The translations under genes and the position numbers were made by a program. DNA of 64,000 nt, from positions 4,960,001-5,024,000 of the forward strand of contig NZ_CP065997.1 of the NCBI RefSeq assembly GCF_016127315.1. The letters are read 5' to 3'. This stretch comes from Achromobacter deleyi (GTDB taxonomy: Bacteria > Pseudomonadota > Gammaproteobacteria > Burkholderiales > Burkholderiaceae_B). Below the pieces are notes generated by a model. That model was not told the origin of the DNA and did not search any database. It saw only the letters and a list, made by a program, of their open reading frames with translations. The stretch's first letter is position 1. Each line of letters begins with the position of its first letter. Shown one piece after another: positions 36,402-43,878 of this stretch.

Positions 36402-37340
36402 TTACGTTCGCGGCGACGGCGCGGCGGAAGGACCGAGGCCGGCCTCGGCCAGGCGTTGCTGGATCAGTTCCAGCAGCGCCCGGGCCCGCGCGCTGACCGA
36501 CTGGCGGTGGCTGTAGACGCCCAGCAGTTGCAAGGGCGCAGGTTGCAGGTCCAGCCGCACTTCACGCAGGCGGCCGGTGGCCAGGTCGTCGCGGCAGGCG
36601 CCGGCGGCCAGGATCGCGAAGCCGATGCCCTGGCGCGCGCCCATCAGCGCCAGTTCGCCGCTGTTGACGCGGTAGCGGCTGCGCACCGGCACCTTGACGA
36701 TGTCGCCGGCGGCGTCCACGAATTGCCACGGCATGCCCTTGAGCGCGCTCAGGGTGGTGATGCAGGGCAGCGCCTTGAGCTGGCTCACCTGGCGCGGTTC
36801 GCCGACGCGCGCCAGCAGCGCCGGCGCGGCGACGACGATGCTGGGCAGGACGGCCAGTTCACGCGTGATGAGGCTGCTGTCGTCCTGGCGGCCGCGATGG
36901 AACACGATCGACAGGTCGACATCCTCGCGCAAGGCGTCGAGGCCATCGAGGCGGGTGTCGCAGGCCAGTTCGATGCCCGGGTGGCGGTCGCAGAATTCCG
37001 CCAGGATCGGCGCCAGCAGCCGCGGCGCTTCGCCCGGCATGCACAGGTGCAGCGGCCCGCGCAGCTCCTGCCGCACCGCGCCCAGTTCCTCTTCCGTGGC
37101 GGCCAGGGTGTCCAGCAGCGGCTTGGCCCGCTGGTACAGCAACTGGCCGGCTTCGGTCATGCGCAGGTGGCGGGTGCTGCGTTCCAGCAGCCGCACGCCC
37201 AGCCGCCGTTCCAGCCCGGCGACATGGCGGCTGACGTTCGACGACGGCATCGCCAACCGCCGCGCCGCGCCCGCGAAGCTCTGTTCGTCCACGACCGCCG
37301 CGTAGACGCGCACGCTATTCAGATCCAGGGCCTGGCCCAT
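36402..37340 (-). CDS. LysR-family transcriptional regulator
   Basis: 312 aa. Winged helix at residues 5-65 (SVRVYAAVVDEQSFAGAARRLAMPSSNVSRHVAGLERRLG) and an effector domain of the CrgA/DmlR-like group. ATG 37340 has GGGA upstream and removes an unsupported 11-residue extension. Divergent from the FAD monooxygenase gene, its likely target. Confidence 0.9.
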   Translation of the reverse strand: MGQALDLNSVRVYAAVVDEQSFAGAARRLAMPSSNVSRHVAGLERRLGVRLLERSTRHLRMTEAGQLLYQRAKPLLDTLAATEEELGAVRQELRGPLHLCMPGEAPRLLAPILAEFCDRHPGIELACDTRLDGLDALREDVDLSIVFHRGRQDDSSLITRELAVLPSIVVAAPALLARVGEPRQVSQLKALPCITTLSALKGMPWQFVDAAGDIVKVPVRSRYRVNSGELALMGARQGIGFAILAAGACRDDLATGRLREVRLDLQPAPLQLLGVYSHRQSVSARARALLELIQQRLAEAGLGPSAAPSPRT

Positions 37341-37379
37341 GATTATCCCGTTTGAGATATGAAAGGAACCCATTTTTCC

Positions 37380-37395
37380 ATACTAGTTCTCGTAT
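37380..37395. promoter_or_regulatory. Candidate LysR operator
   Basis: ATAC-TAGTTCTC-GTAT is an inverted repeat with 4-bp arms in the gap between the divergent LysR and monooxygenase genes, similar in size to LysR boxes. Short arms make this tentative. Confidence 0.3.
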
Positions 37396-37468
37396 CCGGC
37401 GGAATCTACGATGCGATTCCCGTGTCCGGTGTGGGATCGGCGCGCGGGACGTGAAGCAAGGATTCAAT

Positions 37469-38623
37469 ATGGATATCGGAATACTGGGCGGCGGGATCGC
37501 CGGCCTGAGCGTGGCGCTCGCCCTGCATCGGTCGGGGCACCGGCCGCGGGTCTACGAACGCGGGGCCGTGCCGGCCAGCATGGGGGCCGGCGTGACGCTT
37601 TGGCCCAATGCGGGCGCCGTGCTGGACCGGCTCGGCCTGCTGCCGGACATCGCCGCGCTGGGGGGCAGGCCGGTGGCGATGCGCCGCTACGACCCCGCGG
37701 GCAACGCCCTGGGCGGACTCGACATCACCGCGCTGGATCGCCTGATGGGCTACCCGACCCATGCCATCCTGCGCCGCGACCTGCTGGCCGTACTGCTGGC
37801 GCACGTGGCGCGCGCCGGCATTCCGATCGAATACAGCCACCGCGCCGTGGCGATCGAGCCGGGCGACGATGGCCGCGCCACGGCGCGGTTCGGCAACGGC
37901 GCCACCATCCGCCCGGCGCTGCTGATCGGCGCGGATGGCCGCATGGACTCGGTGGCGCGCCGCTTCGTCACCGGCGACAACACGCCGGTCTACCAGGGCT
38001 TCGTGAACTGGATCGGCGTGGCGTCCGGGCCCGGCCTGGCCGATGACATCGCCATCCGGGACTATTGGGGCGTCGGCGAGCGTTTCGGCTGCGTCGCGGT
38101 GCGGCCGGACCTGGTCTATTGGGCGGGGGCCGAGGCCCGGCCGCTGTCCGCCGCCGCCCCGGGGGCGGATCCGCGCGCGGAAGCCGCCGGCATTTTCGCC
38201 GGCTGGGCCGAACCGATCGCGCGCATCATCCAGGCCACGCCCGCCGACGCGGTGCGCCTGATCGCCGTGCATGACCTGGACACGCCGGCGGTGTGGCATC
38301 GCGACAACGTGTTGCTGGTGGGCGATGCCGCGCACGCGCCGTTGCCCACGTCGGGCCAGGGCGCCTGCCAGGCGCTGGAGGATGCGTGGCATCTTGGGCA
38401 GTGCCTGGCGGCCATGCCGCGCGGCCTGGACGCGGCGCTGGGCGCCTTCACCGCGATCCGCCAGCCCAAGACCGCCGGCTTGACCGAGTTGGCGCGCGTC
38501 CATGCGCGCGGCCTGTTCGAGCGCGATGCGGAGGTCTGCCGGTTGCGCGACCAGCAGGCCAGGGCGGCCGATCCGGCGGCGGCGCTGCGGACCTTGGCGA
38601 GCGCCTGGGGCGAGGGGCTGTGA
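37469..38623 (+). CDS. FAD-dependent aromatic monooxygenase (3-hydroxybenzoate/salicylate hydroxylase-like)
   Basis: 384 aa group A flavoprotein. GILGGGIAGLSVALALHRSG is the N-terminal FAD dinucleotide motif, LIGADGRMDSVARRF the DG motif and LLVGDAAHAPLPTSGQGACQALEDAW the GD motif that closes the FAD site. AAGGA precedes the ATG at good spacing. The family uses NAD(P)H and O2 to hydroxylate aromatic acids; UbiH/UbiF relatives look similar but the gene is next to a LysR regulator, not to ubi genes. No ring-cleavage gene is adjacent, so the substrate is open. Confidence 0.85.
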   Translation: MDIGILGGGIAGLSVALALHRSGHRPRVYERGAVPASMGAGVTLWPNAGAVLDRLGLLPDIAALGGRPVAMRRYDPAGNALGGLDITALDRLMGYPTHAILRRDLLAVLLAHVARAGIPIEYSHRAVAIEPGDDGRATARFGNGATIRPALLIGADGRMDSVARRFVTGDNTPVYQGFVNWIGVASGPGLADDIAIRDYWGVGERFGCVAVRPDLVYWAGAEARPLSAAAPGADPRAEAAGIFAGWAEPIARIIQATPADAVRLIAVHDLDTPAVWHRDNVLLVGDAAHAPLPTSGQGACQALEDAWHLGQCLAAMPRGLDAALGAFTAIRQPKTAGLTELARVHARGLFERDAEVCRLRDQQARAADPAAALRTLASAWGEGL

Positions 38624-38693
38624 ACGGGGATAATACGGGTTTCCGAACAGTCTCCGTCCCGGCGCGCGCCGGGGCGCTCACAGGGTTTCATCC

Positions 38694-39500
38694 ATGCAAG
38701 AGAATACGTCCGCCGCCGCGCTGATCGATGCGCTGCGCACCGACCGCGCCGCGTTGCAGTTGTGGCAGTCCGTGGCGCGCGAGTACCAGGCCAGGCACGC
38801 CGAGGTACTGGCGCCGCTGGAGGTCACCGAGATCGAGCTCAAGGCCAGGCTGGTGTTCTGCTTCGACCATGCCTGCAAGCAGAAGGAATTGACCAAGGCG
38901 GAACGCCAACTGGTGTCCGAGATCGCCGCGCAGCTGGGGCAGGAAACGCTGTTCTCGATGCTGCTGGATGGCACGCCGGCCGAATGCGACGTCGAGCGCC
39001 TGAAGGCGGTCTACCGCAAGCACAGCGATTCCGACATCGACGCGGAAGTGGCCGAGGAACGCGAGGCCGAGGCGGCCGACAGGGCTGCCTCCGCCCAGGC
39101 GCAGGCCGACGAGCCGGCCGCCGCCGTGACGTTCGCGCCGGACGCGCTGGCGCAGGCCGAGGCGTTGCTGGCGCAGGGGCCGGACGGATTGGACGGCGTC
39201 GCCGAAGACAAGCTGGCGCTGGCCATCCCGGTGCTACAGGAGCAACTGGCCGCCCTGAACCGCGAGCTGGCCGCGTTCGAACGCGATTTCAAGGCCGAAT
39301 ACCGCTTCGATCCGGAACAGCCGATCGACCCCGCCGACCTGATGGAAGACGTGGACGCCGAGATCGCCGACGTCCAGGAATACATTGGCGAGCTGGAGTT
39401 CGAACTGTCGCAGTTCGTCGACATGCAGCAGGTCAAGGCGTGGCTGAAGGCGATGAAGAAGCAGTTGGACGCCGACCGGCGGCGCGGCATGAAGGGCTGA
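38694..39500 (+). CDS. Unrecognised acidic, coiled-coil-rich cytoplasmic protein
   Basis: 268 aa, no signal peptide or membrane helix. Very rich in Glu, Asp and Ala, with long helical stretches (about 100-125 and 165-265) predicted as coiled coil by eye; an N-terminal part (residues 45-85, KQKELTKAERQLVSEIAAQLGQ) looks like a small helical module faintly like TerB. AGGG lies eight bases before the ATG. It stands between the monooxygenase and convergent nnrS, with no obvious partner. I cannot assign a family. Confidence 0.75.
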   Translation: MQENTSAAALIDALRTDRAALQLWQSVAREYQARHAEVLAPLEVTEIELKARLVFCFDHACKQKELTKAERQLVSEIAAQLGQETLFSMLLDGTPAECDVERLKAVYRKHSDSDIDAEVAEEREAEAADRAASAQAQADEPAAAVTFAPDALAQAEALLAQGPDGLDGVAEDKLALAIPVLQEQLAALNRELAAFERDFKAEYRFDPEQPIDPADLMEDVDAEIADVQEYIGELEFELSQFVDMQQVKAWLKAMKKQLDADRRRGMKG

Positions 39501-39566
39501 GGCCGCGGCCGCAGACGGCGTGCGCCGCGGGGCTGCCCCCGCGCGCCGCCGCGCATGGCCACCGTG

Positions 39567-40817
39567 TCAGGGCGCCCGGCGCGGCCCGGCCGGCACGATC
39601 TTCATCATCGGCGCGGCGGGCTTGGCCGCGGCGTCCGCGCGCGGCCGGATCATCCACGGCAAGAAGCGCCACAGGTACAGGCCGAATGCCAGCGCCCAGG
39701 CGCAGGCCGAGGCGTGCAGCAGGCCGAGCGTGGCGCCGGTCGGCAGCAGGGCGGCCAGGCGCAGCAGCGCCGCCAGGATCACCAGGGCGTAGCTCAGCAC
39801 CATGCTGCGGTCGGCGCGCAGCGGCCGGCCCAGGTGGCCCATGGCGGTGCGCGTGGCCATGCCGATGATCAGCACCGAGAAACCGGCCACGCCGATGACG
39901 TGCGCCGGCCAGGCGGGCCGCGCCACGTAGCCGGCCAGTTGCGCGGCGCCCACCAGCAGGCCGAGGCCCAGGCCCAGGTAACCCACGTACAGGATCCACA
40001 GCAGCGGCACGCGGCGCGCGGCCCACGGCTTCCAGGCCAGCCACTGCACCAACGCCAGGACGCCGGTGACGGCGAGCAACAGCGCGGCGGCGCGTGGCGC
40101 GCCGGCCAGCAGGCAGGCGATGGCCAGCACGCCGGCGCCCAGCTGCCAATGGCCGCTGCGGGTGTGGGGCGGAATCTCCAGGCCCGCAACGGCGCGCTTG
40201 GCGAAGAACGGCAGCACGCGGCGCGCGATCAGCAGTGTCAGCACCGCCATGGCGAGCAGGCCGCTGTTGAAGTAGCGCATCAGCGCCAGGTAGTCGCCGG
40301 CCAGCGCGGCGCGCAGGTACAGCGCATGGGCCACGGCCAGCGCCAACAGCAGCAGCGGCACGCCGTAGTTGCGGCGGTTGCGCGTGATCCAGACGGCGCG
40401 CGCCAGCGCGGCGGCGGCCCACAGGAAGAACAGCAGGTCGGCCGCCGCGGCGATCGCGAACGCGGTCATGCCGGGCGCCAGGTAGGCGCCGCGCGCCACC
40501 AGCCAGACCGCGCACAGCGCCGCCAGGGGGCCGCCGCGCAACGGATTGCGGCCGGTCCAGTTGGCGCCCGCGGTCATCAGGAAACCGACCGCGATGGTGG
40601 CCACGAAGCCCCACAGCATCTCGTGCGCGTGCCACGGCATGGCGGTCAGCACGCCCGTCAGGCGGGCCGGCGCGAACACCCACAGCAGCACCGAGGCCAG
40701 CGCCCAGAAACAGCCGGCCAGGTACAGCGGGCGAAAGCCCATTTCGGTGAAGGCGCGCCAGTTCGGCCGCGCGGCGTCGCCGGCGGTGGGTTCTTCGAGG
40801 GTGAGCAGGGGGGACAT
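39567..40817 (-). CDS. nnrS: NnrS-family heme/copper membrane protein of nitric oxide stress
   Basis: 416 aa with about 12 membrane helices. Family signatures include MGFRPLYLAGCFWALASVLLW, MPWHAHEMLWGF with the conserved histidines, and HVIGVAGFSVLIIGMATRTAMGHLGR. NnrS protects against NO-derived iron-nitrosyl damage and is usually under NsrR control; an NsrR-like operator lies 39 bp upstream of the ATG. It is divergent from the nitrate transporter operon, fitting NO made during nitrate respiration. Confidence 0.92.
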   Translation of the reverse strand: MSPLLTLEEPTAGDAARPNWRAFTEMGFRPLYLAGCFWALASVLLWVFAPARLTGVLTAMPWHAHEMLWGFVATIAVGFLMTAGANWTGRNPLRGGPLAALCAVWLVARGAYLAPGMTAFAIAAAADLLFFLWAAAALARAVWITRNRRNYGVPLLLLALAVAHALYLRAALAGDYLALMRYFNSGLLAMAVLTLLIARRVLPFFAKRAVAGLEIPPHTRSGHWQLGAGVLAIACLLAGAPRAAALLLAVTGVLALVQWLAWKPWAARRVPLLWILYVGYLGLGLGLLVGAAQLAGYVARPAWPAHVIGVAGFSVLIIGMATRTAMGHLGRPLRADRSMVLSYALVILAALLRLAALLPTGATLGLLHASACAWALAFGLYLWRFLPWMIRPRADAAAKPAAPMMKIVPAGPRRAP

Positions 40818-40855
40818 GGGGGCCTTTGCGCGGGGCTGCCTGGGCAGCGGTCTTT

Positions 40856-40878
40856 AATGTGTATTTGAAATACATATT
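40856..40878. promoter_or_regulatory. NsrR operator of nnrS
   Basis: AATGTGTATTT-G-AAATACATATT matches the 23-bp NsrR consensus AAGATGYATTTnAAATRCATCTT in 9 of 11 left-arm and 10 of 11 right-arm positions. It lies 39 bp upstream of nnrS and would repress it until nitric oxide disables NsrR. Confidence 0.8.
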
Positions 40879-40913
40879 AACGCCGCCGGCCGCAGCGCGC
40901 ACAGCGCGCGCGT

Positions 40914-40927
40914 TTGATCCCGCGCAA
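40914..40927. promoter_or_regulatory. FNR/ANR-like box between nnrS and narK1
   Basis: TTGATCCCGCGCAA matches TTGAT-N4-ATCAA at 8 of 10 positions. It is 36 bp from the NsrR operator on the nnrS side and about 104 bp from the predicted narK1 start of transcription, so it fits nnrS activation better than narK1. Confidence 0.5.
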
Positions 40928-40942
40928 ACGCGGCGGTCTTTG

Positions 40943-41018
40943 CGGGGTGACTAGTCACATCGACAGGGGGGATTTGGTCGGCCGGCGAATGGTGGCGGAC
41001 GGCGCGGATGCCTAGGCT
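40943..41018 (+). promoter_or_regulatory. narK1 promoter with palindromic block shared with narG
   Basis: CGGGGTGACTAGTCAC (40943-40958, including the 12-bp palindrome GTGACTAGTCAC), then after 23 bp CCGGCGAATGGT (40982-40993), then after 16 bp GCCTA (41010-41014). The last two contain a -35-like TGGTGG (40990-40995) and -10-like TAGGCT (41013-41018) 17 bp apart. The palindrome centre would be near -72. All three blocks recur at the same spacing before narG. Confidence 0.65.
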
Positions 41019-41060
41019 TGGGGCTGTCGTATTCCGTGTGCAAAAAAAGCGAGAACCACC

Positions 41061-42320
41061 ATGGCATCAACCCACCCCTCGGCCAGCGCGCCCATGCGGG
41101 TCCTGGTATCCAGCACCTTCGCATTCACCATCTGTTTTGCGGTATGGATGATCTTCGCGGTGCTGGGCATTCCCATCAAGACACAGCTCGGCCTGTCCGA
41201 GACCGAATTCGGCCTGCTGGCCGCCATGCCCGTGCTGACCGGCTCCCTGGTGCGGGTGCCCCTGGGCATCTGGACGGACCGCTACGGCGGCCGTCCGGTG
41301 TTCTTCGTGCTGATGCTGCTGGCGGTGGTGCCGATCTGGCTGCTGTCGTATGCCACCGAGTACTGGCAGTTCCTGGTGCTGGCGCTGTTCGTCGGCCTGA
41401 CCGGCGGCTCGTTCTCGGTCGGCACGCCCTATGTGGCGCGCTGGTTTCCGCGCAACAAGCAGGGCCTGGCCATGGGCGTGTTCGGCGCCGGCAATTCGGG
41501 CTCGGCCATTACCAAGTTCGTGGCGCCGGCGCTGATCGCCGCCGCCGGCGGCGCCTGGGTGATCGTGCCGCAGGTCTATGCGGTGGCCCTGTTGGTGACG
41601 GCGATCCTGTTCTGGCTGTTCTCGGCCTCGGATCCGTCGCACCGGGTGGCCGGCGGCGCTTCGCTGCGCGCCCAGTTCGCGATGCTGAAGGACCCGCGCG
41701 TATGGCGCTACTGCCAGTACTACTCGGTGGTGTTCGGCGGCTACGTGGCGCTGGCGCTCTGGATGACCAAGTACTACATCGGCGAATACGGCTTCGACAT
41801 GAAGCTGGCAGCGCTGCTGGCCGCGTGCTTCTCGCTGCCGGGCGGCGTGCTGCGCGCCATGGGCGGCTGGATCTCGGACCGCTACGGCGCCTACAAGACC
41901 ACCTGGTGGGTGATGTGGGTGTGCTGGGTGGCGTTCTTCCTGCTGAGCTATCCGCAGACCCATTTCACCATCCTGACCACCGGCGGCCCGCGCCAGTTCG
42001 ACATCGCCCTGGGCCCGACCAGCTTCACCATCCTGCTGTTCATCGTCGGCATCGCCATGGCCATCGGCAAGGCCTCGGTCTTCAAGTTCATCTCGGATGA
42101 GTTCGGCGAGAACATCGGCGCGGTCTCGGGCATCGTCGGCCTGGCCGGCGGCATGGGCGGCTTCATCCTGCCGATCCTGTTCGGCGTGCTGCTGGACCTG
42201 ACCGGCGTGCGTTCCAGCGCCTTCATGCTGCTGTACGGCACGGTCTGCGTCTCGCTCATCTTCATGCACTTCAGCTTCCGGCCCGAAAGCGCCGCCACCG
42301 CGCGGCGGCAAGCCGCCTGA
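41061..42320 (+). CDS. narK1: NarK1-type nitrate/proton symporter (MFS)
   Basis: 419 aa, 12 helices. The nitrate signature glycine-rich helices are present (GAGNSGSAITKFVAPALI in TM5 and GIVGLAGGMGGFILPILFG in TM11), together with the cytoplasmic loop LGIWTDRYGGRPVF. First of a narK1-narK2 pair, which in Pseudomonas and Paracoccus divides the work between proton-driven nitrate uptake and nitrate/nitrite exchange. Twenty-four bases separate it from narK2. Confidence 0.92.
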   Translation: MASTHPSASAPMRVLVSSTFAFTICFAVWMIFAVLGIPIKTQLGLSETEFGLLAAMPVLTGSLVRVPLGIWTDRYGGRPVFFVLMLLAVVPIWLLSYATEYWQFLVLALFVGLTGGSFSVGTPYVARWFPRNKQGLAMGVFGAGNSGSAITKFVAPALIAAAGGAWVIVPQVYAVALLVTAILFWLFSASDPSHRVAGGASLRAQFAMLKDPRVWRYCQYYSVVFGGYVALALWMTKYYIGEYGFDMKLAALLAACFSLPGGVLRAMGGWISDRYGAYKTTWWVMWVCWVAFFLLSYPQTHFTILTTGGPRQFDIALGPTSFTILLFIVGIAMAIGKASVFKFISDEFGENIGAVSGIVGLAGGMGGFILPILFGVLLDLTGVRSSAFMLLYGTVCVSLIFMHFSFRPESAATARRQAA

Positions 42321-42344
42321 TCCCGACCTCACCGGAGAAAACCT

Positions 42345-43730
42345 ATGTCTTCCCATGTCCTGGCGCGCTGGGAGCCGGAAAACCCCGGCTTCTGGAAACA
42401 GACCGGCGCCCGTATCGCCAACCGCAATCTGTGGATTTCCATTCCCGCGCTGATGCTGGCGTTCAGCATCTGGATGCTGTGGAGCGTGGTGGTGGTCAAC
42501 CTCGACCGCGCCGGCTTCATGCTGTCCAAGAACCAGCTGTTCTGGCTGACGGCGCTGCCGGCGCTGTCCGGCGCCACGCTGCGCATTTTCTATTCGTTCC
42601 TGGTGCCGGTGTTCGGCGGCCGCAAATGGACCGCGATCTCGACCGCCTCGCTGCTGATCCCGGCGCTGGGCATGGGCTTCGCGCTGCGCGACCCGACCAC
42701 CTCGTTCCCGACGCTGCTGATCCTGGCGCTGCTGTGCGGCCTGGGCGGCGGCAACTTCAGCTCCAGCATGGCCAACATCAGTTTCTTCTTTCCCAAGGAC
42801 AAGAAGGGCCTGGCCACCGGCCTGAACGCCGGCATCGGCAACCTGGGCGTGTCGCTGGTGCAGTTCGTGGTGCCGGTGGTGATCTCGATGGGCGTGTTCG
42901 GCGCCCTCGGCGGCGAGTCGCAGACGGTGACGGCCGGCGACGTCCAGCGCAGCCTGTGGCTGCAGAACGCCGGCTTCATCTGGGTCATCCCGATCGCGCT
43001 GGCCTCGCTGGCGGCGTGGTTCGGCATGAACGACATCGCCGACGCGCGCGCCTCGTTCGCCGACCAGGCGGTGATCTTCAAGCGCAAGCACAACTGGCTG
43101 ATGTGCTGGCTGTACGTCGGCACCTTCGGCTCGTTCATCGGCTTCTCGGCCGGCTTCGCCATGCTGACCAAGACGCTGTTCCCGCAGGTCGACCCGACCA
43201 CCTACGCCTTCCTGGGGCCGCTGGTGGGCTCGCTGACCCGGCCCGTGGGCGGCTGGGTGTCCGACAAGGTGGGCGGGGCGCGCGTCACGCTGTTCACCTT
43301 CGTCGGCATGATCGCCGCGGTGCTGGGCGTGGTGATGTTCCTGCCGCTGAACGGGCAGGGCGGAGATTTCAACGGCTTTTTGGCCATGTTCATCGTGCTG
43401 TTCGCGCTGACCGGCGTGGGCAACGGCTCGACCTTCCGCATGATCCCGGTGATCTTCCTGCGCGAACGCACCCAGGCCGCGCAAGGCAAGGGCGAGGCCG
43501 CGCAGAAGCAGGCGCTGACCGATGCCGCGCGCGAATCGGCCGCGGTGCTGGGTTTTTCCGGCGCGATCGGCGCCTACGGCGGCTTTTTCATCCCGCGCAG
43601 CTTCGGCACCTCGCTGGAGCTGACCGGCAGCGCCCAGGCGGCCCTGTATTGCTTCATCGGCTTCTACGCCACCTGCGTGCTGATCACCTGGTGGTTCTAC
43701 GCGCGCCGCAACGCGCCCGTGCCCTGCTGA
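42345..43730 (+). CDS. narK2: NarK2-type nitrate/nitrite antiporter (MFS)
   Basis: 461 aa, 12 helices. Nitrate signatures GLNAGIGNLGVSLVQFVVPVVI (TM5) and GAIGAYGGFFIPRSFG (TM11). A long central cytoplasmic loop and the N-terminal extension (LARWEPENPGFWKQTGARIANRNLW) are typical of NarK2. CGGAGAAAACCT precedes the ATG. It ends 16 bp before the palindromic block of the narG promoter, so narG has its own promoter although read-through is possible. Confidence 0.92.
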   Translation: MSSHVLARWEPENPGFWKQTGARIANRNLWISIPALMLAFSIWMLWSVVVVNLDRAGFMLSKNQLFWLTALPALSGATLRIFYSFLVPVFGGRKWTAISTASLLIPALGMGFALRDPTTSFPTLLILALLCGLGGGNFSSSMANISFFFPKDKKGLATGLNAGIGNLGVSLVQFVVPVVISMGVFGALGGESQTVTAGDVQRSLWLQNAGFIWVIPIALASLAAWFGMNDIADARASFADQAVIFKRKHNWLMCWLYVGTFGSFIGFSAGFAMLTKTLFPQVDPTTYAFLGPLVGSLTRPVGGWVSDKVGGARVTLFTFVGMIAAVLGVVMFLPLNGQGGDFNGFLAMFIVLFALTGVGNGSTFRMIPVIFLRERTQAAQGKGEAAQKQALTDAARESAAVLGFSGAIGAYGGFFIPRSFGTSLELTGSAQAALYCFIGFYATCVLITWWFYARRNAPVPC

Positions 43731-43742
43731 GGCCGGGTTGGC

Positions 43743-43818
43743 CGGGGTGACTAGTCACTCTGCCGCGCCCGCCCTGTGCCACCGGCGAATGGTCGGCCGG
43801 GCGGGCGACGCCTAAAGT
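43743..43818 (+). promoter_or_regulatory. narG promoter with palindromic block shared with narK1
   Basis: CGGGGTGACTAGTCAC (43743-43758), CCGGCGAATGGT (43782-43793) and GCCTA (43810-43814) repeat the narK1 promoter blocks with identical 23- and 16-bp gaps. The -35-like TGGTCG (43790-43795) and -10-like TAAAGT (43813-43818) are 17 bp apart. Intervening sequence differs between the two promoters, so the blocks look selected. Confidence 0.65.
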
Positions 43819-43878
43819 GGTTATGACAGCACAGATTGCAGTACGCGCCGGCCGCGCCGGCGCTCTTGGAGAAACGCA

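Noticed and set aside
40947..40958. GTGACTAGTCAC read as an FNR site or as enterobacterial NarL heptamers
   Set aside because: FNR needs TTGA and TCAA separated so that the core is 14 bp, and NarL 7-2-7 needs TACYYMT; neither is present.
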